Part shown: positions 8,575 to 18,621 of the stretch, piece after piece | How the letters are laid out: each line of letters opens with the position of its first letter | How positions within the stretch are numbered: the first letter of the stretch is position 1 | Assembly: GCA_020634815.1 (NCBI GenBank) | Contig: JACKBA010000002.1 | Span: 328,563 to 392,562, forward strand | Source: Caldilineaceae bacterium | GTDB taxonomy: Bacteria > Chloroflexota > Anaerolineae > Caldilineales > Caldilineaceae | Direction of reading: 5' to 3' | Length of the DNA stretch: 64,000 nt | Notes under the pieces: model-generated | What the model was told of the DNA's origin: nothing | Database searches by the model: none | The model's input: only the letters and a program-made list of their open reading frames with translations | Program-made: the position numbers and the translations under genes

Positions 8575-8635
8575 GCCCTCGCTCCGCTTCCAAAAGTGTC
8601 TCTCATCTCACACCGGCCGGGCCGGCGCGCCACAG

Positions 8636-8665
8636 GCGGGCGCGGCCGGGAGTAACCGCGCCCGC
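8636..8665 (-). terminator. GC-rich hairpin downstream of the rhamnosidase-like gene
   Basis: GCGGGCGCGG pairs perfectly with CCGCGCCCGC around a ten-base loop, 16 bases past the stop of the minus-strand GH78 gene. There is no U tract, so its role as a terminator is inferred from position. Confidence 0.45.
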
Positions 8666-8681
8666 ATACAGATTGCCAGAC

Positions 8682-11183
8682 TCAGCCGGCAACGACGGTG
8701 TGGCGGCCGGCGGGCAATGAGCGCGGCGCCTGTCCAGGCAACTCGACGATGGCGGGCACCGGCGTCTCGATGGTCACGCCATCGCCGCGCACCTCGACGT
8801 GGAGCAGGCCGTGCGGCGTGGGCACGTCGCCCGTGGCCCAGGCCAGCCGCCCCAGCCGCGGGGCAATGCGCGCCACGGCATAGCCGGGCTCGGCCGGCGT
8901 CACGCCCAGCGCGTAGAAGACGAGGTCGCGCGTCGGTGCGCAACTCCAGCCGTGGACGTGCGTGCCCCAGCCCCAGCACTCGCCGATGGTATCGTAGCCG
9001 TCGACGAGGAACTCCAGCCAGCGGCGGTGCAGGTCGGGCAGGCGCTCGGCCAGGCCGGCCAGGGCCACGGCGTCGTGTACGGTGTAGCTCATGAAGGGTT
9101 CGGCCAGCACGATCTCGTTCTCGGCATCCCAGTCGATCTCGTAGATGCCCATAAACTGCTTCTGCATCTTCTGCGCGGAGTACTCGCCGTCACCGCCGCC
9201 CGTCCACGAGCGCACGACGAGGCGGTCGGGGTCGGTGATGGTGGCGGCGATGCGCGCCCAGCGTTCGGCCGGCGCCAGCCCGGCGCAGATCGCCAGCGCG
9301 CCGGCAAGCTGGCTCATCTCCGGCTTCTGCTCTCCGTCGACGATGTGATCCACATAGGAGCCGCGGCGTTCGTCCCAGAAGATCTCGAAGCCGGCCTTTA
9401 CGCGGGCATAGAGCCTATCGGCCCAGCGTTGGCTGCTGCGCTCCTCCAGCCAGCCCGCCATCTCGGCGAACTCGCGCAGCCCGCGCGCCCACAGCGCGGT
9501 GATCACGGCGCTGGTGTCGGCGTTGGAGACGCTCGACCAGTCGACCAGATTCCACTCGACGACATCCTTTAGTACGCCGGCCGACGTCTGGTAGGGCATA
9601 TACCAGCGCAGGATGCGTTCAACCGTGGGCATGAAGGCCTTGACCGCGTCGGCGTCACCCTGGAAGCGGTAGAAATTGTAGACGCCGTGCACCCAATGCA
9701 GCGCCCAGTCGGGAATGGTATGGCCGCCGCCGGATTCGATTTCACCCACGACGCTCATGGGCAGGATGCCGTCGGGGCGCGGCGAGTTGCCCAGCGTCAG
9801 GTAGTGCCAGGCCAGCCGCCAGTCGGTGTTGGTGGCAAGGTGGACCATCTGGTGCACGACGCTGTCACCCACCCAGGCACGCTGCTCGCGCGTCGGGCAG
9901 TCGATGAAGGCGTCGTGCGAGTTGAGCGCAACGGTGCGGATGCCGGCGGCGTAGATGCGGTTGATCTCGTCGTCGTCGCAGGCAAAGGTGGCGCCGGGCG
10001 TCCACGGATAGATCAGCTCGCGCACGGCGAAGTCGTGCAGCGTGACCGTGCCGCTGCCGCCGTGCACCAGGATGTAGGCGTAGCGAAAGCCGTTGGAGTC
10101 AAAGAGATCAAAGCGGTCATCGGCGCCGCGCGCGGTGTAGCGCGTGCCGGCGTTGCTGCCCACAAAGCCCATGCGCGGCTTGACTGGCTCTTCCAGGTAG
10201 GAGAGATCGAGCACCGTGCCTGCCGGCGCGTCAAGCTCGAAGCCCACCAGGCCGGAGACGATGCGCCCCATGTCAAGCACCAGCAGCGCGCAGCCATCAG
10301 CCGGCACGTCGACGGTGGCAGGCAGGCCGTCGAGCGCGCGGCGATCGGTGCGCGGGAGGTCGAGCGTCGCTTCGATGCGCCGCACGGGGGAGGCGATGGC
10401 CGGGTCAATGGCGCCAGCCAGGAACTCAACGCGCGCCTGTGCCGGCCGGCGGGTCTCGCCATCGAGCGGGGCGATGGTCCGCGGGAAGAGCGGGCCATAG
10501 GGGTCGGTGGGCGGCTGCGTGCGCGCATGGCCGCCGATATGCACGGCCGGCACGGCCTGGGCATTACCCCACGCGCTGTCGTCGAAGTCGAGCGCCCGCC
10601 AGCCCTGCGGGAAGCGCCGCGCATCGAAGACCTCCACCGGCACGCCGCCACCGACAGGATCGGCCGGGCCGGTGTCCCAGTCGCTCGCCCAGGCATCGGC
10701 CTTGTGCGCCTTCCACGACGGGTCGCTGACAAGCCAGCCCGCCGCGCCCAGGTCGGCCTCGAAGACCATGATACCGGTGCGGCCGAGCATGACGTTGGGG
10801 GTGGCCGGCATCCAGAAGGATTTGGGCGTGCCGTAGTATTTCACATAGACGCTGATGATGTTGTCGCCGGCGCGCAGATAGGGCGCCAGGTCGACCAGGT
10901 CGTAGTACATGCGTCGCGGCTGGCTGCGCACGGGGCCGCGCGCCACCTCCTCCCCGTTGGCAAAAAGGGCGTAGCGCGAGTCGGCCGTGATGCGCGCCGG
11001 CACGCGCGCCGGCACGGCATCCAGGTGGATGCGCCGGCGAAAGAGGCCGTGCGCTTCCGGCATATCGGGGTCGATCTGGCCGTGGAAGGCGGAGCCGGGC
11101 TGGATCGGCTCTTCGGGCACCCAGATCCAGTGGCCGTGCCAGCGGATCTCGGGAAAGTCTTGAACGGTGACGGGATCGGACAT
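8682..11183 (-). CDS. GH78-type alpha-L-rhamnosidase-like glycosidase
   Basis: The 833-residue protein begins with beta-rich modules: a carbohydrate-binding-like N-terminal region with HWIWVPEEP, and ANGEEVARGPVRSQPRR typical of GH78 N-domains. An (alpha/alpha)6 catalytic barrel follows, carrying the family motif DCPTREQRAWVGD at about residues 426-440. The C-terminal beta domain starts after HGWSCAPTRDL. The first ATG with GGAGG nine bases upstream was used; a TTG two codons earlier is less likely. No signal peptide is visible, suggesting a cytoplasmic enzyme acting on imported rhamnosides or oligosaccharides. By family the reaction is hydrolysis of terminal alpha-L-rhamnose; substrate specificity is not readable from sequence. 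It stands alone, with no sugar transporter beside it. Confidence 0.88.
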   Translation of the reverse strand: MSDPVTVQDFPEIRWHGHWIWVPEEPIQPGSAFHGQIDPDMPEAHGLFRRRIHLDAVPARVPARITADSRYALFANGEEVARGPVRSQPRRMYYDLVDLAPYLRAGDNIISVYVKYYGTPKSFWMPATPNVMLGRTGIMVFEADLGAAGWLVSDPSWKAHKADAWASDWDTGPADPVGGGVPVEVFDARRFPQGWRALDFDDSAWGNAQAVPAVHIGGHARTQPPTDPYGPLFPRTIAPLDGETRRPAQARVEFLAGAIDPAIASPVRRIEATLDLPRTDRRALDGLPATVDVPADGCALLVLDMGRIVSGLVGFELDAPAGTVLDLSYLEEPVKPRMGFVGSNAGTRYTARGADDRFDLFDSNGFRYAYILVHGGSGTVTLHDFAVRELIYPWTPGATFACDDDEINRIYAAGIRTVALNSHDAFIDCPTREQRAWVGDSVVHQMVHLATNTDWRLAWHYLTLGNSPRPDGILPMSVVGEIESGGGHTIPDWALHWVHGVYNFYRFQGDADAVKAFMPTVERILRWYMPYQTSAGVLKDVVEWNLVDWSSVSNADTSAVITALWARGLREFAEMAGWLEERSSQRWADRLYARVKAGFEIFWDERRGSYVDHIVDGEQKPEMSQLAGALAICAGLAPAERWARIAATITDPDRLVVRSWTGGGDGEYSAQKMQKQFMGIYEIDWDAENEIVLAEPFMSYTVHDAVALAGLAERLPDLHRRWLEFLVDGYDTIGECWGWGTHVHGWSCAPTRDLVFYALGVTPAEPGYAVARIAPRLGRLAWATGDVPTPHGLLHVEVRGDGVTIETPVPAIVELPGQAPRSLPAGRHTVVAG

Positions 11184-11317
11184 GAGCAATAGCCTCCGTG
11201 GTGGGGCGAGGGGCGAGGTACGAGGGGCGCGACGCCGCGAGCCTGAATTGGTCGTTGTCGGAAGAGAGATAGATTTGGGAAGTGTATGCTGACTCTAGCA
11301 TGGGGCGGCTGAAGCTG

Positions 11318-11415
11318 TCAATTGAGATTGGAGATTGGAGATTGCGGGATTGCGGGATTGGAGTCCAGTGTCGCACAATCGCTTAATCTCCAGTCTCCAA
11401 TCTCCAATCTCCACT
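11318..11415. repeat. Inverted repeat of GGAGATT words
   Basis: The left arm is three GAGATTG words followed by GCGGGATT words. The right arm, after a short spacer, is CTCCAATCTCCAATCTCC. The arms can pair over most of their length. The flanking sequence of this gap contains no gene I can support. Confidence 0.85.
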
Positions 11416-11513
11416 AGACTTGCCCCGGCGATTCGCATGCACCTTGCCGGCGTGGTATTCTTGCGGGCGAGATGGGATCGGCGAGCCGGGTGTGGAGCGG
11501 GGGCAGACTTCAA

Positions 11514-11572
11514 ACGTGATGCGTAATGCGTGATGCGTGATGCGTAATGCGTGATGCGTGAAACGGCGGGTG
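11514..11572. repeat. Tandem GATGCGTAAT-word repeat
   Basis: Five or six copies of (G/A)TGCGTGA/ATGCGTAAT lie immediately upstream of the trmFO ribosome-binding site. The same words recur at 49478-49512 and 61335-61442. Confidence 0.8.
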
Positions 11573-11599
11573 AGTGGTGAGCGTGGGAAGGGTTGGGCG

Positions 11600-12958
11600 A
11601 TGAGTGAGACGGTAACGATTATCGGCGGCGGGCTGGCGGGGAGCGAGGCGGCCTGGCAGATTGCCGAGCGCGGCGGGCGCGTCGATCTCTACGAGATGCG
11701 GCCCGTGCGCGGCACGGAGGCGCACGTCACCGACCGGCTGGCCGAGCTGGTGTGCAGCAATTCCATGGGCTCGACGCTGCCCGACCGCGCGCTGGGCATC
11801 CTCAAGAACGAACTGCTGCGCATGGGCAGCCTGGTGATCCGCACCGCCTTCAAGCACGCGCTGCCCGCCGGCGCGGCGCTGGCTGTCTCCCGCGAGGACT
11901 TTGCCGAGGAGATCACGGGGCTGATCGGCGGCCATCCCAACATCACGGTGCACCGCCAGGAAGTGACGGAAATCCCGGCCGGGCCGGTGATCATCGCCAC
12001 GGGGCCGCTGACGAGCGGAGCGCTGACCGCCCAGATCCAGGCGCTTACCGGCCAGCAGCATCTCTATTTCTACGACGCGATGGCGCCCATCGTGGTGGCG
12101 GACACCATCGACATGACGGTGGCCTTCCGCCAGAGCCGCTACGACCGCGAGAGCGAACTGGGCGGCGACGAGGGCGACTATATCAACTGCCCGCTCAACA
12201 AGGAAGAATACGCGCGCTTTGTGCAGGCCGTACTCGACGCGCCCAAGACGGAACTCAAGGGCGCCGACAAAGAGCTGGAACGCTACTTCGAGGGTTGCAT
12301 GCCTATCGAGGCGCTGGCCGCACGCGGCGAGAAATCGCTGGCCTTTGGCCCCATGCGCCCGGTGGGGCTGCGCGACCCGCGCACGGGGCGCCGTCCCTGG
12401 GCAGCGGTGCAGTTGCGCCAGGACAACGTGGCGGGCACGCTCTACAACATGGTAGGCTTCCAGACGAACATGAAGTGGGGCGCGCAGGAACAGGTGCTGC
12501 GGCTCATCCCGGGGCTGGAACACGCCGAGTTCGAGCGGTTGGGGCAGATGCATCGCAACACTTTCATCAACAGCCCGACGCTGCTGCACCCGACGCTGCA
12601 ATTCAAGACGCGCGCCGATCTCTTCTTCGCCGGGCAGATTACGGGCACCGAGGGCTACGTGGGCAGCACAATGGGCGGGCTGGTCGCCGGCGTCAACGTC
12701 ATGCGCCGGCTGGCCGGCGAGCCGCTGCTGGAGCTGCCGCGCACCACGATGATGGGCGCGCTGCTCTACTACATCACCCACGCCGAGCCGGCGACCTTCC
12801 AGCCCATGAAGGCGGCCATGGGGCTGCTACCGGAGCTGGACGAGTCCGTGCGCAACAAGCGCGCCCGCTACGCCACCTACGCCGAGCGCGCCCAGGGAGA
12901 CTTGGAGGCGTATTTGGGGGAGGTCGCGTTTCATGAGGTTGAGAGAATTGGAGATTGA
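11600..12958 (+). CDS. trmFO: Methylenetetrahydrofolate-tRNA-(uracil-5-)-methyltransferase TrmFO
   Basis: A 452-residue FAD/folate-dependent enzyme that makes 5-methyluridine at position 54 of tRNA. The N-terminal FAD-binding site is VTIIGGGLAGSEAA, followed by the family signature LAELVCSNSMGS and, further on, the TrmFO-typical GYVGSTMGGLVAG and LLPEL near the C-terminus. The start was set at MSETVTI with GGGAAGGG upstream rather than at an ATG/GTG further out inside the tandem repeat. The last codons lie in the left arm of a GGAGATT inverted repeat, so the final residues EVERIGD are encoded by repeat DNA and may have replaced the original tail. It is monocistronic here. Confidence 0.97.
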   Translation: MSETVTIIGGGLAGSEAAWQIAERGGRVDLYEMRPVRGTEAHVTDRLAELVCSNSMGSTLPDRALGILKNELLRMGSLVIRTAFKHALPAGAALAVSREDFAEEITGLIGGHPNITVHRQEVTEIPAGPVIIATGPLTSGALTAQIQALTGQQHLYFYDAMAPIVVADTIDMTVAFRQSRYDRESELGGDEGDYINCPLNKEEYARFVQAVLDAPKTELKGADKELERYFEGCMPIEALAARGEKSLAFGPMRPVGLRDPRTGRRPWAAVQLRQDNVAGTLYNMVGFQTNMKWGAQEQVLRLIPGLEHAEFERLGQMHRNTFINSPTLLHPTLQFKTRADLFFAGQITGTEGYVGSTMGGLVAGVNVMRRLAGEPLLELPRTTMMGALLYYITHAEPATFQPMKAAMGLLPELDESVRNKRARYATYAERAQGDLEAYLGEVAFHEVERIGD

Positions 12959-13052
12959 GAGATTGGAGATTGGAGATTGGGAAAGCAGAATTCACCTGCT
13001 CGGCCACTCAACCTACAATCTCTAATCTCCAATCTCTAGTCTCCACTCTCTA
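12940..13052. repeat. Inverted repeat of GGAGATT words overlapping the trmFO 3' end
   Basis: GAGATTGGAGATTGGAGATT on the left pairs with CTAATCTCCAATCTC on the right across a roughly 45-base spacer. The left arm contains the trmFO stop codon. It has the same word family as 11318-11415. Confidence 0.85.
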
Positions 13053-13087
13053 CCCTCTCCATCTTCCACTACGGGAGCATCTTATCT

Positions 13088-13936
<849 letters not shown>

Positions 13937-14044
13937 CCTGGCCACTGCCTCAATCACCGGAACTGACATCATACCGCCGGCGTTCTCGAAAAGAGTTCCT
14001 GCCATCTTCTGTGGCATGATTGAACTTGTTTAGAATTTCACGAG

Positions 14045-14116
14045 ACTCACACGCAGCCGCCAAGAACACAAAGGGTATCATCTTCAACTTGGTGACTTTG
14101 TGTCTCTGTGTGAGGC
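14045..14116. repeat. Hyphenated inverted repeat (CACAAAG words)
   Basis: CTCACAC...CCAAG..CACAAAG on the left pairs with CTTGG..CTTTGTG...GTGTGAG on the right. It lies in the leader of the following exported-protein gene and belongs to the AAAG-word family seen at 20159, 20695 and 23606. Confidence 0.7.
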
Positions 14117-14172
14117 AATATTGTGAACTACCGAAATTGATTGATTCACCGGTCCTTGAAAGGAGTCATCCC

Positions 14173-17100
14173 TTGACAAACCGAATTCCCGGCTGGCTGG
14201 CGTTGACGCTGGTCGCCGCTCTGTTGCTGAGCATCTTGCCCGCGGCTGTACTCGCCGCGCCGGCGACACCGGTCGCCCAGCAGAGCGACGCCGCATCCGA
14301 CGTGCTGACGCCCGACGCGCTGGCCAACATGACCTACATTTCCGAATTAACGCCGTCGGGCGAGGCGACGCTGGTCGACGGCAAGTACGAAGATGTGGAC
14401 AACCGCATCCTCGTCACGCTGGCGACGGCGCCCATCGCCTATGGCACGCTCGACGGCCAGGACGCGGCCGCGGTGCTGATCGTCGAGAATGGCGGCGGCA
14501 GCGGCATCTTCGTCAACCTGGCCGTCGTCGTCGACCAGGAGGGCACGCCGGTCAACGTGGCCAGCACGCTGTTGGGCGACCGCGTCGACGTGACGAGCCT
14601 CGCCATCGACGACGACCAGGTCAACCTTGAGCTGATCCGCCAGGGGCCGGGCGATCCCATGTGCTGCCCGACCGAGCTGGCGCGTGTGAGCTACACGCTC
14701 GACGGCGACCAACTGGTTGCGGCCGACGAGACGGTGCTGGGCCAGGGGCCGCAAGTCGTGGTCTACGAGGCGCCCGAAGGCGGCATTCAGATCACCATCG
14801 TCCCGCCGGCGCCCTACGAAGCCGGCACCGCGGCCATGCCCACGGGCGCGCCGCTGCACACGATGGTCAGCTTCCTCGGCCCCGACCCGACAGCGGCACA
14901 GAGCGACGGCGGCCCCTTCCTGGCCGTTTACCCGGTCGACGAGTACGTCCAGCTCTGGCAGGATGCCGGCGACGCGACCATCGCCGACCTCGTGAGCGGC
15001 TTGCAGAGCACGCTGGACGAGCAGCCCGCCACGCTCGCCGCGCCGCTGCCCATCGTGCCGCCGGCGACCGGCGTCGACACGGCCGCGCAGGTGAGCTACC
15101 TCACGGGCGACGGCTATCGCGGCGTGCGCTTTGTGGCGCAGTCGACGCTGGGCGGCGAGCCGACCGGCAACGAACAACTTTCCTACTACTTCAGCGGGCT
15201 GACCGACGACGGGCGCTATCTCATCGGCGCGCAGTGGCCGGTGGCGACGACCGCCGCAGCCGATGCGCTCGACAGCGCGGCCGACGACGAATGGACGCCC
15301 ACGCTCAGCTCGCTCGACACGGCCTTTGCGTCGCTCATCATCCAGGGGCCTGGGCCGACGCTGACGATCGACGACCTGGGCAACATGGAGTACCAGTCCA
15401 TGCTGCTGGAGAAGCCCGTGCTGCTGACCAACGGCATCTACACCGAGACGGTGGTGCCGGACTCGGCCACTGGCGTGACCTCGGTGCAGTTGCTCGAGAC
15501 GCCCATGGCCCTTGGCTATGTAGACGGCTTCGAATCGGCCGCGGTGCTCATCGTCGAGAATGGCGGCGGCACGGGCCAGTTCGTCACGCTGGCGCTGGTG
15601 CAGGATGTGGGCGGGACGCCCGTCAATACGGCCAACACCTTCCTGGGCGACCGGCCCAATGTCACCAACCTGGCGATCGACGCCGACGGCAGCATCACGG
15701 TCGACATGATCCAGGTCGGCCCGAACGACGCCTTCTGCTGCGCAAACATGCCGATGACGGTGACCTACGTCAAGACCGGCGACCAGCTCGTCATGCGCGA
15801 CCAGGCGTCGGCCACCATCGACACGACCGGCTACGAAGGACAGGTCACGGCGGCAGTGGTGCAGCCCACGGCCTACGACAACACCATGCCGCCCAGTGGT
15901 CAGGGCGAGCCCAAGCACTTCACCTGGACCCTGGGCGACACGAGCGATCCGGGGAGTATGACCGGCTACGTCTCCGTCTACCCGGTGGAGGCATACCTGG
16001 CGATCTGGGAGTTGCAGGGTGACTCCTTCGTGAGCGACACGCTGGCACAGTTGGAGACGCTGCTGAGCGAGCAGCCGGCCGACCCGGCGCCGCCCATGCC
16101 CGTGCTGCCCCAGGTCGGCGCCACCAACGACTTCGCCGCACAGGTGGCCTATCTGGACCTGCCCGGCGGCGGGAATGGCGTGCGCTTCATCGGCCGCTTC
16201 GTGCAGGATGTCTCGCCCATCGAGAACTTCCAGTTACGCTACATCTTCCAGGGGCTGACGAACGACGGCCAGACGCTGGTTGTGGCCAGCATCCCAGTGA
16301 CGACGACGGCGCTGCCGGCCGAGCCGCAGTCCATGAGCGGCGACGAGTACAACGAATTCGCCGCCAACTACGAGAGCTACCTGGCCGAGACGACCGCCAC
16401 CTTCAACGCGCTGGCCTCCACCGACTTCGCGCCGGATCTGGCCGTGCTCGACGCGATCCTGCAATCCGTCACGCCGGAAGCGTCGACGAACCCGCTGGCG
16501 CCCGACTCGCTGGCCAATATGGAATACAGCTCCGAGCTGGCGTCGGATGGCGTGGCGCTGCTGGAGAATGGCGTCTACACCGAAAGCATCGCGCCCGACA
16601 GCGCCAGCATGATCGAGATTCGCCTGCTGCCGGCGCCCATCGCCTACGGCACGCTCGACGATCAGGATTCGGCGGCGGTGCTGCTGGCGGAGAGTGGCGG
16701 CGGCAGCGGCACCTTCATCGTGCTGGCCGTGGTTCAGGCGCCGGAAGGCACGCCGGTGAATGTCGCCAATGCGCCACTGGGCGACCGCGTGCAGGTGCAG
16801 TCGCTGGCCATCGCCGATAACCAGATCACGGTCGAGATGCTGGCGCAGGGGCCGGACGATCCCATGTGCTGCCCGTCGCAGCAGACGACGCAGGTCTATG
16901 AATTGCAGGGCGACACGCTGGCACTGGTCGACGAGACGACCAGCAGCACAGAGAGCGGCAGCAGCGCGTCGACGCTGGCCGGCACGACGTGGGTCTGGTC
17001 GCAGACGCAGATGAACGACGACACGCTCAAGACGCCGGCCGTGGAGGGCGCGTTCACGCTCACCTTCAACGATGACGGCACAGCCGGCGCCACGACCGAC

Positions 17101-17730
17101 TGCAACACCTACAGCGGTTCGTACACGGAGGAGGGCGGCAGCCTGGCCATCGAACTGCCCGCTGCCACGCTCATGGCCTGCCCGGACGACAGCCAGGAGC
17201 AGGAGTTCATCGCCGACGTGACGAGCATCAACAGCTACATCGTCACGGAAGAAGGCGACCTGGCACTGCTGCTCCCCTTTGACAGCGGCTCCATGATCTT
17301 CACGCCGGGGACGGGCGAGGCCACCGGCGAAGGCGCCATGACCGAGGAACCGGCGGACGACACGGCGGCGGAAGCGCCGGCGGCCGGCCTGGCGGGCACG
17401 GCATGGAACTGGGTGCAGACGCAGTACGCCAACGACACGATCGCCGCGCCGGCCGACCCGACGCTCTACGTGCTCACCTTCGGGACCGACGGCACGGTCA
17501 GCATGCAGGATGACTGCAACGTGCTCAACGGCACCTTCACCGAGGGCGAGAATGGCGAGCTGACCATCGACCTGCAAACGTCGACCATGGCAGCCTGCGC
17601 GCCCGAGTCGCTGCACGACCAGTTCGTGCTGGACCTGGCGGGCGTCGCCTCGTACCTCTTGCAGGACGGCAGCATGTTTGCCGCGATCAAGTATGACACG
17701 GGGATCATGGAGTTTGCGCCGGCGCCGTGA
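14173..17730 (+). CDS. Large exported protein with triplicated unknown domain and two C-terminal META domains
   Basis: Translation most likely starts at TTG, seven bases after GAAAGGAG, giving 1185 residues. It opens directly with a signal peptide (hydrophobic core LALTLVAALLLSILPAAVLA). Three homologous blocks follow at about residues 46-185, 396-545 and 776-920. Each begins LANMxY.SEL and carries AYGTLD/VDGxxxAAVL, an ENGGGSG-like loop, LGDR, and in blocks 1 and 3 a DPMCCP motif (FCCA in block 2). Blocks 1 and 2 are separated from the next by a second repeated region with AVYPVD/VYPVE. Two META (HslJ-like) domains at about 936-1045 and 1074-1185 carry D-C-N-T/V-x-x-G-x-Y/F and a conserved MAC motif. 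It is probably extracellular or surface-bound; function unknown. It lacks the FLP-type tail found on the other exported proteins here. Confidence 0.85.
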   Translation: MTNRIPGWLALTLVAALLLSILPAAVLAAPATPVAQQSDAASDVLTPDALANMTYISELTPSGEATLVDGKYEDVDNRILVTLATAPIAYGTLDGQDAAAVLIVENGGGSGIFVNLAVVVDQEGTPVNVASTLLGDRVDVTSLAIDDDQVNLELIRQGPGDPMCCPTELARVSYTLDGDQLVAADETVLGQGPQVVVYEAPEGGIQITIVPPAPYEAGTAAMPTGAPLHTMVSFLGPDPTAAQSDGGPFLAVYPVDEYVQLWQDAGDATIADLVSGLQSTLDEQPATLAAPLPIVPPATGVDTAAQVSYLTGDGYRGVRFVAQSTLGGEPTGNEQLSYYFSGLTDDGRYLIGAQWPVATTAAADALDSAADDEWTPTLSSLDTAFASLIIQGPGPTLTIDDLGNMEYQSMLLEKPVLLTNGIYTETVVPDSATGVTSVQLLETPMALGYVDGFESAAVLIVENGGGTGQFVTLALVQDVGGTPVNTANTFLGDRPNVTNLAIDADGSITVDMIQVGPNDAFCCANMPMTVTYVKTGDQLVMRDQASATIDTTGYEGQVTAAVVQPTAYDNTMPPSGQGEPKHFTWTLGDTSDPGSMTGYVSVYPVEAYLAIWELQGDSFVSDTLAQLETLLSEQPADPAPPMPVLPQVGATNDFAAQVAYLDLPGGGNGVRFIGRFVQDVSPIENFQLRYIFQGLTNDGQTLVVASIPVTTTALPAEPQSMSGDEYNEFAANYESYLAETTATFNALASTDFAPDLAVLDAILQSVTPEASTNPLAPDSLANMEYSSELASDGVALLENGVYTESIAPDSASMIEIRLLPAPIAYGTLDDQDSAAVLLAESGGGSGTFIVLAVVQAPEGTPVNVANAPLGDRVQVQSLAIADNQITVEMLAQGPDDPMCCPSQQTTQVYELQGDTLALVDETTSSTESGSSASTLAGTTWVWSQTQMNDDTLKTPAVEGAFTLTFNDDGTAGATTDCNTYSGSYTEEGGSLAIELPAATLMACPDDSQEQEFIADVTSINSYIVTEEGDLALLLPFDSGSMIFTPGTGEATGEGAMTEEPADDTAAEAPAAGLAGTAWNWVQTQYANDTIAAPADPTLYVLTFGTDGTVSMQDDCNVLNGTFTEGENGELTIDLQTSTMAACAPESLHDQFVLDLAGVASYLLQDGSMFAAIKYDTGIMEFAPAP

Positions 17731-17781
17731 GGAGTTGAGGGCGTGACAAGATGACAAGATGAGGGGATGACAAAGTGAGGG

Positions 17782-17815
17782 GAGACAAGGGGCTGCGGCT
17801 CCTTGTCTCTTTTTT
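17782..17815 (+). terminator. Intrinsic terminator after the META-domain gene
   Basis: GAGACAAGG pairs with CCTTGTCTC around a GC-rich loop and is followed directly by six T. It is preceded by GATGACAAG words of the dispersed repeat family. Confidence 0.9.
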
Positions 17816-17849
17816 GTCGGAGGGGGCCGGTGGGTCATAATTTCGCGTC

Positions 17850-18003
17850 AGAGGCCGTTTAGAAATCACCGGATTCGACGCAGAGGCGCCGAGATGCAGA
17901 GGCTCGCAGAGGGAGCACGCCAACGATACAGGGCTTTTCTCTGCGTTTTTCTCTGCGCCTTTGCGTCTCTGCGTCAAGATTGCGAATATTCAAACGGACT
18001 CTC
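17850..18003. mobile_element. 154-bp MITE-like element, copy A
   Basis: The element has terminal inverted repeats AGAGGCCGTTTA and the near-complement CAAACGGACTCTC. The interior is built of GCAGAG words on the left and CTCTGCG words on the right, so it can fold as one long hairpin. The reverse complement of 51063-51216 aligns to it without gaps over its whole length, with about twenty mismatches counted by eye. It carries no coding sequence and ends just before the ribosome site of the small membrane protein. Confidence 0.8.
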
Positions 18004-18039
18004 ACGCAGTGACGGGATGGTACCGGAAAGGGATCTGCC

Positions 18040-18462
18040 ATGAATCGGGGAGCGAGAATTGCGATCGCGGGCTTGCTGGGCGCCGGGCTCGGCGGCGTGC
18101 TCAGCGCGGCGGTCTATCTGTTGATGACGATACTCGACGGCAGCGCGACGGCCGAGGCGATGGCCTTCAGCGTCTTCTTTGGCATCGGCGGCGCGGTGGC
18201 CGGGCTGGTGCTCGGGATCATCGTCGGGGCGCTCAATCTCGGCCTGGTGGGCGGGAGCATCGCCGGCCTGCTGGCCACGGGCGCGGGTATCGCGGCGTAC
18301 GTCTTCGCCTACGGCGGCCCGGATCGCTACGGGTACTTCCTGAGCGAGTCGAGCATCCTGTTGCTCGTGTGCACCGTGCCGCTCATTGTGACCGGCGTCG
18401 GGGTTGCGGCCCTCAACCGGCGATTGCGCCGCCCGCGATCGACGCCGCCGGCCGGCAGTTGA
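18040..18462 (+). CDS. Small four-helix membrane protein of unknown function
   Basis: A 140-residue hydrophobic protein with four predicted membrane helices, glycine-rich (GLLGAGLGGVLSAAVYLL, GIGGAVAGLVLGIIVGAL and so on) and ending in a short basic, proline-containing tail. I recognise no family and see no catalytic motif. GGAAAGGG lies a few bases before the ATG. It sits between a MITE-like element and the pdxS promoter, in the same direction as pdxS, but the putative pdxS promoter makes cotranscription optional. The GXXXG-like patterns suggest tight helix packing or oligomerisation. Confidence 0.65.
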   Translation: MNRGARIAIAGLLGAGLGGVLSAAVYLLMTILDGSATAEAMAFSVFFGIGGAVAGLVLGIIVGALNLGLVGGSIAGLLATGAGIAAYVFAYGGPDRYGYFLSESSILLLVCTVPLIVTGVGVAALNRRLRRPRSTPPAGS

Positions 18463-18484
18463 AGCTGTTTTCAGGCCGGAGCTT

Positions 18485-18514
18485 TTGATCGCAGCCGCAG
18501 TTTGCGCGTACAAT
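18485..18514 (+). promoter_or_regulatory. Putative sigma-70 promoter for pdxST
   Basis: TTGATC (18485-18490) is followed by an 18-base spacer and TACAAT (18509-18514), about 110 bases before pdxS. Confidence 0.4.
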
Positions 18515-18621
18515 AGTAAATCCGCTCGATTTGCGGGCGGCAGTGAACACGGACCGGCGGGGCCAGCGGCGCTCCGGCGCAGCATGTGGCACAGAACTGG
18601 TAACCTAGAGGAGCGACAATC

